This document shows positions 6,359 to 10,762 of a stretch of DNA of 10,762 nucleotides, in pieces. The notes beneath the pieces were generated by a model. The model did no database searches. It saw only the letters and a program-made list of their open reading frames with translations, and was not told where the DNA came from. Source of the stretch: Opitutaceae bacterium (GTDB taxonomy: Bacteria; Verrucomicrobiota; Verrucomicrobiia; Opitutales; Opitutaceae); assembly GCA_031272375.1 (NCBI GenBank), contig JAISTY010000187.1, forward strand, positions 1 to 10,762, given 5' to 3'. The first letter of the stretch is position 1, and every line of letters starts with the position of its first letter. Both the position numbers and the translations under genes were made by a program.

Positions 6359-7294
6359 ATGCCAGATACAAACACGTCCGGTGTCTCCCCCGAAGGGGAA
6401 CCCGCGACAACAGCAACCCCCGCCGCCGGACAAGGCGGCATCGGTTTTGGAACCGGCCGCGGTTCCGGCCTCTCCCGCGGCAAACGCGGAACCCCTCCGT
6501 CCGCCGCCGCCAGCCAACCCTCCTCCGCCGCCTACCAGCCCAGCGGAGCCGTCCAGATCCTGGACGCCAAAAGCGAATACAAAAACCCCTTCGCGCCCGC
6601 GGCGGAACCTCCCGCCGCCGCGGTGACGGAAGCCCCCGCGCCCGCCGAACCCGCGGCGGAGCCGCCACCCGCGCCCGCGCCCGCGCCCGAAGCCGCCGAG
6701 CCGCCCGCTCCCGAAGCCGCTCCCGAAGCCGCGCCGGAGCCGGAGGCCTCGTTGAACATCCTGCCGCCCGCCGGCGAAACCCGCCGCGCCCAGAATTGGG
6801 AAAACACGGGCGCGGAACGCGCGGTTTTCCAGAAACAGCCGGATTTGCGGCGCGTCGGCGGACGCGACGCGAATGCCATGCGCCTCGACAGCGAGCGCGA
6901 ACGCCGCCAGGAACGCCGCGACGCCGCCTCGGAAATCGAACGCAAGCACCGCGAGGAAAAGCCGGAGGGCTTCCTCGGCTGGCTCAAAAACCTCTTCGCC
7001 GGCCTCTTCAAGGGCGCCAAAAAGGAGGACAAAAACGAACGGCGCGACACCGACGACGGACGACGCGAGCACGGCGGACGCCGCCGGCACCGTCACCGTG
7101 GCGGTCGTGGCGACGGACGCCAGGGCGAGCCGCGCGCCGAAGGCGGGCGCGACGGGCAGCGTCAGGAGCGTCACGACGGCGGCTCGCGCGGCGGACACCG
7201 CCATCGCGATCGCGGCGGGCGCGGCCACCGTCAAGGCGGTTCCCGCGGCCACACCCACCGTCACCAAGGCGGCTCCCGGCAAGGCGGCGAATAA
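6359..7294 (+). CDS. disordered protein with amphipathic helix and Arg/Gly/His-rich tail
   Basis: I do not recognise a family for this 311-residue protein. Its parts are clear. Residues 1-60 are Gly/Ser/Thr-rich with GGIGFGTGRGSG (26-37). Residues 61-80 hold a possibly ordered motif, AVQILDAKSEYKNPF. Residues 81-131 are an Ala/Pro/Glu linker. Residues 150-202 are highly charged and probably helical (LDSERERRQERRDAA). FLGWLKNLFAGLFKG (205-219) would form an amphipathic helix with Phe, Leu and Trp on one face. Residues 225-311 are about a quarter Arg and a quarter Gly with ten His, including three RGG and three GGSR units. Amphipathic helix plus Arg-rich tail suggests membrane-surface attachment and nucleic-acid binding; this is inference. 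The ATG at 6359 follows an A/C-rich leader ending in ACACAAC. The gene lies 157 bp after uppP. Translations of the other frames here are low-complexity and were rejected. Confidence 0.8.
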   Translation: MPDTNTSGVSPEGEPATTATPAAGQGGIGFGTGRGSGLSRGKRGTPPSAAASQPSSAAYQPSGAVQILDAKSEYKNPFAPAAEPPAAAVTEAPAPAEPAAEPPPAPAPAPEAAEPPAPEAAPEAAPEPEASLNILPPAGETRRAQNWENTGAERAVFQKQPDLRRVGGRDANAMRLDSERERRQERRDAASEIERKHREEKPEGFLGWLKNLFAGLFKGAKKEDKNERRDTDDGRREHGGRRRHRHRGGRGDGRQGEPRAEGGRDGQRQERHDGGSRGGHRHRDRGGRGHRQGGSRGHTHRHQGGSRQGGE

Positions 7295-7300
7295 GCCGCC
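7283..7300 (+). terminator. hairpin over the stop codon of the Arg/Gly-rich gene
   Basis: GGCGGC (7283-7288) pairs with GCCGCC (7295-7300) around GAATAA, which contains the stop codon. The stem is short and no T run follows directly. The nearest T tract is eight T at 7395-7402, too far to act with it. This is at most a weak candidate terminator or an mRNA 3' end structure. Confidence 0.25.
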
Positions 7301-7314
7301 GCCGTCACTATCAT

Positions 7315-7348
7315 TTAACCACTAATAACCACTAATTTAACACTAATT
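7315..7348 (+). repeat. ACTAAT-rich repeat, left copy
   Basis: Bases 7315-7343 match the reverse complement of 9380-9408 over 29 bases with one mismatch. The overlapping 7317-7348 matches 9249-9280 in direct orientation with three mismatches in 32. Internally it is a near-tandem of ACCACTAAT units. It forms the outer left arm of the inverted arrangement around the ATPase gene. Confidence 0.75.
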
Positions 7349-7379
7349 CTTTCCCACACGAAGACACGAAGGCACGAAG
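7335..7379 (+). repeat. CACGAAG repeat, direct copy of 9153-9197
   Basis: This 45-base stretch starts ATTTAACACTA and continues into ACACGAAG-type units. It matches 9153-9197 in the same orientation with six mismatches. Phrases of this kind look like a genome-wide dispersed family, which cannot be confirmed from one window. Confidence 0.65.
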
Positions 7380-7400
7380 AGAGAAAGGGTTGTGTTTTTT

Positions 7401-7549
7401 TTATTACACGGAGGTCACGGAGTTGGGAAGAGCGCACGGAGAGTTTTTAGGGATTTTGAGTTTTCTGTGTTCTTTGCGGTTAATTGTTTTTTGTTCTCCG
7501 CGGTCTCTCTGTGGTCTCTGTGCGAAACTCCGTGGTCTCTGTGTAATAA
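7401..7549. repeat. 149-bp imperfect palindrome
   Basis: The ends are inverted copies: 7401-7424 (beginning TTATTACACGGAGG) matches the reverse complement of 7526-7549 with three mismatches in 24. Further in, CGCACGGAGAG near 7434 partly pairs with CTCTCTGTGG and CTCTGTGCG at 7505-7524. The centre contains T-rich sequence and GTTCTTTGCGGTTAA. A folded transcript would be a long interrupted hairpin, like a small non-coding dispersed element. No coding capacity is visible. Confidence 0.6.
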
Positions 7550-7563
7550 ATTAACGCTTTTAA

Positions 7564-7653
7564 GAACAGAGCCTTCAGGTTTGTTCTTTTTATCTTCTGT
7601 TCAACGGATTGGAACCTTTGTGACCTTCGCGAAACCCTTTGTGTCCTTTGTGG
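7564..7653 (+). repeat. 90-bp inverted repeat, left arm
   Basis: Bases 7571-7653 match the reverse complement of 9036-9118 over 83 bases without a gap and with three mismatches. The match extends to 7564 (9125 on the other side) with one more. The sequence runs from GCCTTCAGG to CCTTTGTGG and contains the small palindrome TTCGCGAA (about 7626-7633). It ends 16 bases from the stop codon of the ATPase gene, so it is transcribed antisense-wise as that gene's 3' region if no terminator intervenes. Confidence 0.85.
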
Positions 7654-7669
7654 TTAATCAGCCGCTCCA

Positions 7670-8797
7670 TCAGGTTTCCAACAGCTGGCTGTCGGCGAGG
7701 TCCCAGCCGAGGCGGGACAAGTTGCCGCCGGTTTCCGGCGGGCGGTCCTCGCGCAGCCGCTCAACCGTCAGCGCGGCGCCGTTGGACGCCTCCACGTGAT
7801 ACTGCGTGCGCGAGCCGAGCAGAAACTCGTTGACGATGCGCACGCCAATCTCGTTGTCCGCCCGCTCGCCCTCCGCCAGGAAACGCAGTGACTCCGGGCG
7901 TATCAACAACTTGCGCGTCTCGCCAACGGTCAGCGGCGACGGCAGCTTGAGCGTGAGCGTTTTGCCAAGCGAGGCCGTCCATTCGCCGGCGCCGGGGGCG
8001 TTGTCGCGCGGGACGCAACCGGTGACGGGCAGCAGGTTGACCTCGCCCATGAACTCCGCGACGAAGGCGTTTTTCGGCTCCGCGTAGATCTCGGACGGCG
8101 TGCCGATCTGCTCGATTTTCCCCGCGCGCAGGATCGCGATGCGGTCGCTCATAACCATTGCTTCCTCAAGGGAATGTGTGACGTAGCAGAATGTTTTTCC
8201 CGTGCGGCGCTGGATGTCCTTGATTTCCTTTTGCAGGAATTTGCGCAGGCGGGCGTCAATCGCCGACAGCGGCTCGTCGAAGAAGATGATTTCCGGGTCG
8301 TAGGCGAGGGCGCGGGCAAGGGCGACGCGTTGGCGTTCGCCGCCGGAGCACTGGGCTATGTTCTTGTCGTAGTAGCGGTTGGGGTCGAGGTGCAGTTGCG
8401 CGAGCAACTCCCACGCGCGCGTCCGCCGTTCGTCGGGCGGTCTTCCGGCGATTTCCATCGGGAACTCGACGTTCGCGCCGACGCTCATGTGCGGGAACAG
8501 CGCGAGCGACTGGAACACCATGCACGTCGGGCGGCGGTTGGCGGGGACGGCGTTGATGATTTTCCCGCGCAGCAACAAGTCGCCCTCGGTCGGCTTTTCC
8601 ATGCCGACAAGCATGCGGAGCAGCGTGGTTTTCCCGCTCCCGCTCGGCCCGACGAGTGTGAAAAACTCCCCCTCGCGGACGGAAAAGCTGACGTTCCCGA
8701 CGGCGGTGAACGCGCCGAAACGCTTGGTGACGCCCGCCGCCTCGAGGATCACGGGCGCGGTGGCGTTGGTGGGTGGACTGGCGTGAATGTCTGACAT
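7670..8797 (-). CDS. ABC transporter ATPase, PotA/FbpC-like with TOBE-type C-terminus
   Basis: This 375-residue ATPase powers an importer of the polyamine/ferric-iron/molybdate/sugar class. It has Walker A GPSGSGKTT (50-58), Q-loop VFQS (94-97), signature CSGGERQ (150-156, with Cys where Leu is usual), Walker B IIFFDEP (170-176), D-loop SAIDARL (178-184) and H-loop YVTHS (205-209). From about 245 it continues into a C-terminal domain of the TOBE type (EVNLLPVTG, LIRPESLRF), which often senses substrate or regulators. I chose the ATG at 8797 because alignment with relatives begins shortly after it and GGAA lies about ten bases upstream. The in-frame ATG at 8851 would add residues that look like translated non-coding sequence. 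No permease or binding-protein gene is next to it. The substrate is undetermined. Long repeat-filled spacers isolate the gene on both sides. Confidence 0.93.
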   Translation of the reverse strand: MSDIHASPPTNATAPVILEAAGVTKRFGAFTAVGNVSFSVREGEFFTLVGPSGSGKTTLLRMLVGMEKPTEGDLLLRGKIINAVPANRRPTCMVFQSLALFPHMSVGANVEFPMEIAGRPPDERRTRAWELLAQLHLDPNRYYDKNIAQCSGGERQRVALARALAYDPEIIFFDEPLSAIDARLRKFLQKEIKDIQRRTGKTFCYVTHSLEEAMVMSDRIAILRAGKIEQIGTPSEIYAEPKNAFVAEFMGEVNLLPVTGCVPRDNAPGAGEWTASLGKTLTLKLPSPLTVGETRKLLIRPESLRFLAEGERADNEIGVRIVNEFLLGSRTQYHVEASNGAALTVERLREDRPPETGGNLSRLGWDLADSQLLET

Positions 8798-8867
8798 GTG
8801 CGGTTCCGTGAAAAACCGCCCCCACCCCTCCCCGCGCAAGGGCAAATTCACTGTCAGGCGAATTAGT

Positions 8868-8886
8868 TAATATGATAATCAATCGC
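8868..8886. promoter_or_regulatory. weak Fur-box-like site upstream of the ATPase gene
   Basis: Centred on 8877, the sequence TATGATAATCAAT contains a perfect TGATAATCA core. By eye it agrees with the 19-bp Fur consensus in 13 positions. It lies about 71 bases before the ATPase start in the AT-rich segment. FbpC-type iron-importer ATPases are often Fur-regulated, which would fit, but chance matches are likely in AT-rich DNA. Confidence 0.2.
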
Positions 8887-9035
8887 CGACGTTTCATTAG
8901 GAACGTATTCATTTAACTCATTCGGAACAAGTTGCCGTCACAAAGAAATGTGATAACGCGTCCAATCCGCGCAATTCACGACATTAAAATCAAAAGAACT
9001 AATCCGATGGCCGACCCCGCCGTGGGTTTGTTTCA

Positions 9036-9125
9036 CCACAAAGGACACAAAGGGTTTCGCGAAGGTCACAAAGTTTCCAATCCGTTGAACAGAATATAAT
9101 AAGAACAAACCTGAAGGCCCTGTTC
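9036..9125 (-). repeat. 90-bp inverted repeat, right arm
   Basis: This is the reverse-complement partner of 7564-7653: three mismatches in the 83-base core (9036-9118) and four in 90. It starts CCACAAAGG and ends CTGAAGGC before a short extension. It lies about 240 bases upstream of the ATPase start. Together the arms bracket a 1.38-kb segment whose only gene is that ATPase. Confidence 0.85.
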
Positions 9126-9152
9126 CGGTGCGTGGGCCACTCATGAACACTC

Positions 9153-9197
9153 ATTTAACACTATTTTTGTCTCACACGAAGAGACGAAGGCACGGAG
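9153..9197 (+). repeat. CACGAAG repeat, direct copy of 7335-7379
   Basis: The stretch matches 7335-7379 in the same orientation with six mismatches in 45. It is followed by CCACAGATTTCACTG, another phrase of the dispersed type. Confidence 0.6.
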
Positions 9198-9248
9198 TTT
9201 CCATCCACAGATTTCACTGATTGTCACGGAGTTCCAATCCAATCATCC

Positions 9249-9280
9249 AACCACTAATGACCCCTAATTTGACACTAATT
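9249..9280 (+). repeat. ACTAAT-rich repeat, middle copy
   Basis: It matches 7317-7348 directly (three mismatches in 32). Its first 27 bases also match the reverse complement of 9380-9406 or so with four mismatches, so 9249-9408 forms a second loose palindrome of about 160 bp, similar in size to 7401-7549. Confidence 0.6.
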
Positions 9281-9379
9281 CCGAAGGAGTCTCGCAAACT
9301 CTCTCACAGGAGGCGCGGATGAGTTTTAATTGTCTCTTTGAGTTCTATGCGTTCTTTGCGGTTAAGTCGGTTGGGCTGA

Positions 9380-9408
9380 GTGTTAAATTAGTGGGTATTA
9401 GTGGTTAA
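9380..9408 (-). repeat. ACTAAT-rich repeat, right inverted copy
   Basis: This is the reverse complement of 7315-7343 with a single mismatch in 29. It is the outer right arm of the arrangement around the ATPase gene and ends 30 bases from the stop codon of the TonB-dependent receptor gene. Confidence 0.7.
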
Positions 9409-9438
9409 AAAATCTTCGCGTGAGGTTCCGCGGCGGGG

Positions 9439-10762
9439 TCAGAATTTCCATTGGAGGGAGGCGTGGAGGGAGAAGGGGAGGCCGGGGTAGTCGGCGACGG
9501 GTTGGTAGGTCGTGTCGAGGAGGTTTTCGGCGCGGAGGCGCAGGGTGACGCGCGCGGTGACGTCCCAGGCGGTGTAGAGGCGGACGAGGGTGTGGGAGGC
9601 CATTTCTTGGGGGACGTTGGAGAAGGTGGCGGGGTCGTAGTAGGACTCGTCGGGGCGTCCGGCGACGAGGGTGAGGCCGGCGCCGACGAGCCAGTTGGGG
9701 AGGACGCGGTGGTTGGCGTCGGCGGAGAGGAGGTGGCGGGGCTGGGAGACAAGGCGCCGTCCGGCGCTGTCGCGGGCGTCGAGGTAGGTGTAGGCGAGGC
9801 GGAGGGCGGGGATTTTTTGGGGGGAAGGGCGGACATTGAGGAAAAGTTCGACGCCTTGGGTGACGGCGCCGGGGATGTTGCCGACGCGGGTTTGCCAGGT
9901 GACAGGGTCGTAGGTGGAGAAGTCGAATTTGTCCTTGAACTCGTTTTTGAACCAGGCGGCGCCGGCGGCGGCTTGTCCGTTGAAAAGATCCTGTTCGAGG
10001 GAGAAGTCCCAGCCCTTGGAGCGTTCGGGTTTGAGGGTTGGGCTGGGGGCATACCAGCCGCCGCCGAGGAGGTAGGAGGGGGAGGGGGCGTTGAAGCCGG
10101 TGCCGTAATTGGCGCGGAAAACGGGGGCGGCTTTGGCGGGGCGCCAGGCGAGGCCGGCGCGGTGGGTGAGGCGGGTGTTGAAGGTGTCGTAGTCGTCGGC
10201 GCGGGCGCCGAGGACGAGGGTGAGGCCGGTGTCGCGGCGGGTTGTCGCGGAGGGTGTGGCGAAGGGTTCGAGGGTGAGGTTGAAAAAGGCGGAGCGGAGG
10301 TCGTCGCGGAGGGTGGCGCCGGCGTTGTTGTAGCGGGAGGTTTCGGCGTTGAGGCCGGCGAGGAGGAGGAGGCGCGGGTTGGGGCGGAAGGTGTTCTGCC
10401 AGTCGAGGACGAGGCGGCGGGCGTCCATGCGGGACGGGTAGGCGGTTTGGTCCCAGCGGTAGGAATTTTTGACGAGGCCGAGGGTGAGGCGGGAGGCGAG
10501 GGAGGCGAGGGGGCGGGCCTCGGCGTAGAGGGTGGCGATGGCGAAGCGGGAGAGGGCGTGTCCGGCGGAGGAGGGGTCGTGGAGCATTCCGGGTTCGTGG
10601 TAGTCGTTTTCGGCGAGGCGGCAGGTCGCGCCGAGGGTGAGGGGCGCGGCGGGGGCCCATTCGAGGCGGGCGGCGGCGGCTTGCCGGGAGAGGGCGTTGG
10701 CGTCGCGGTCGTTGTCGGTGGAGAGAATGGAGGCGGCGAGGGAGGCGGAGAGGGCGTCGGGG
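9439..10762 (-). CDS. TonB-dependent outer-membrane receptor, C-terminal part (BtuB/CirA-like)
   Basis: The frame is open to the right edge, so the gene is cut: 440 C-terminal residues are present, and the signal peptide, TonB box and plug domain lie outside. What remains is beta-barrel, with alternating hydrophobic and polar residues, aromatic strand ends and Asn/Asp-rich turns. Receptor landmarks are YGTGFNAPS (encoded about 10081-10113), LKPERSKGWDFSLEQ (beginning about 10035; compare the NPxLxPExS pattern), LRAENLLDTTYQPV near the end, and a final strand LHASLQWKF with the terminal Phe needed for barrel insertion. These resemble vitamin B12 and siderophore receptors, but the ligand cannot be fixed. 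Internal Met codons, such as the one at 10587, are not real starts. Codons end in C more strongly than in other genes of the window. The ATPase gene lies 641 bp downstream on the same strand. Confidence 0.9.
   Translation of the reverse strand, partial: PDALSASLAASILSTDNDRDANALSRQAAAARLEWAPAAPLTLGATCRLAENDYHEPGMLHDPSSAGHALSRFAIATLYAEARPLASLASRLTLGLVKNSYRWDQTAYPSRMDARRLVLDWQNTFRPNPRLLLLAGLNAETSRYNNAGATLRDDLRSAFFNLTLEPFATPSATTRRDTGLTLVLGARADDYDTFNTRLTHRAGLAWRPAKAAPVFRANYGTGFNAPSPSYLLGGGWYAPSPTLKPERSKGWDFSLEQDLFNGQAAAGAAWFKNEFKDKFDFSTYDPVTWQTRVGNIPGAVTQGVELFLNVRPSPQKIPALRLAYTYLDARDSAGRRLVSQPRHLLSADANHRVLPNWLVGAGLTLVAGRPDESYYDPATFSNVPQEMASHTLVRLYTAWDVTARVTLRLRAENLLDTTYQPVADYPGLPFSLHASLQWKF

Larger units (their letters stand above)
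7295..7669. other. repeat-filled intergenic region left of the ATPase gene
   Basis: These 375 bases hold no gene I can support. An open frame over 7392-7799 encodes only translated repeat phrases. GC content drops sharply from the flanking genes. The region is a mosaic: an ACTAAT-rich repeat (7315-7348), CACGAAG phrases (7351-7379), a 149-bp imperfect palindrome (7401-7549) and one arm of an 83-bp inverted repeat (7571-7653). GTTCTTTGCGGTTAA occurs exactly at 7469-7483 and again at 9351-9365. The 3' ends of both flanking genes point into this region. Confidence 0.8.
8798..9438. other. repeat-filled intergenic region upstream of the ATPase gene
   Basis: These 641 bases hold no supportable gene. 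Short open frames here (for example 8938-9150, -) are translated repeats. The first 60 bases are GC-rich. Bases 8856-8960 are AT-rich and are the likely place for the ATPase promoter, although no -35/-10 pair stands out. From 9036 to 9408 the sequence is a mosaic of repeats shared with 7315-7653. A weak 4-bp stem followed by six T on the minus strand near 9405-9432 could end transcription of the TonB receptor gene but is not convincing. Confidence 0.8.

Noticed and set aside
4111..6483. Long minus-strand open frame (790 codons) and the + strand frame 4233-5687.
   Set aside because: Both are Arg/Pro/Gly-rich shadows of the permease and uppP genes without domains.
6074..7282. A 402-codon minus-strand frame over the Arg/Gly-rich gene, with Ala/Val-rich stretches resembling membrane segments.
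   Set aside because: It mirrors Arg/Gly codons of the sense strand, lacks family motifs and overlaps the end of uppP. The sense frame has a better start and varied, domain-like composition.
6873..7325. An Ala/Thr/Val-rich + strand frame overlapping the 3' half of the same gene.
   Set aside because: Low-complexity product of reading the Arg/Gly/His repeats in another frame; no start context or recognisable domain.
7335..7379. CACGAAG units as a CRISPR array or tandem repeat locus.
   Set aside because: Units are 7-9 bases, degenerate and without regular spacers; no cas genes are present.
7392..7799. A 135-codon + strand open frame in the intergenic region.
   Set aside because: It translates the dispersed repeats and then runs antisense into the ATPase gene.
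8798..8851. Extension of the ATPase to the upstream ATG at 8851.
   Set aside because: The added 18 residues come from a C-rich non-coding stretch and do not resemble the N-terminus of this ATPase class.
9405..9432. Possible intrinsic terminator for the TonB receptor gene on the minus strand (CGCG stem, then six T).
   Set aside because: The stem is only four base pairs with an eight-base loop, too weak to call.
9398..10660. A 420-codon minus-strand frame rich in Pro and Arg.
   Set aside because: Shadow of the TonB receptor frame, which has clear barrel motifs and the terminal Phe.

Overview
The window is GC-rich chromosomal DNA that reads like a member of the Verrucomicrobiota, probably family Opitutaceae. 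That placement is an inference. It rests on the character of the proteins, on gene starts without Shine-Dalgarno sequences, and on long AT-richer intergenic stretches made of dispersed CACGAAG / CACGGAG / CTTTGTGG phrases, which I recall from such genomes but could not check here. I found no tRNA, rRNA, CRISPR array, transposase or phage gene.

Layout. Bases 1-136 hold an extremely G-rich tract (positions 4-106, including twelve G in a row) in front of a small unknown gene (137-613, +). Next comes a tight + strand cluster: serA (3-phosphoglycerate dehydrogenase, long form with ACT domain), plsY (acyl-phosphate glycerol-3-phosphate acyltransferase) and lysC (aspartokinase with two ACT domains). 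The gaps are 27 and 21 bp, so the three are probably cotranscribed. They join serine and aspartate-family amino acid synthesis to the first step of phospholipid synthesis. lysC carries a well-placed internal start (codon 247) that could yield a separate regulatory subunit. Convergent with lysC, 9 bp away, is a zinc/manganese-type ABC permease (-) with no visible ATPase or binding-protein partner. It diverges from uppP (undecaprenyl-diphosphatase, +) across 127 bp holding competing inverted repeats. uppP is followed by a 311-residue, mostly disordered protein with a predicted amphipathic helix and an Arg/Gly/His-rich tail.

The right part is different in character. Two repeat-filled intergenic regions (7295-7669 and 8798-9438) surround a single PotA/FbpC-like ABC ATPase gene (-). 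An 83-bp repeat with three mismatches lies in inverted orientation on the two sides of that gene, nested inside a second, 29-bp inverted pair, so the whole 2.1-kb unit is roughly symmetric. The window ends inside a TonB-dependent receptor (-) whose N-terminal plug lies beyond the right edge.

Most genes are ordinary housekeeping functions. The items worth following are the inverted-repeat-flanked ATPase, the amphipathic/RGG protein, the internal lysC start, the CAAC-ATG start contexts and the competing stems before uppP. I see no clear evidence for a wholly new defence or mobile system.
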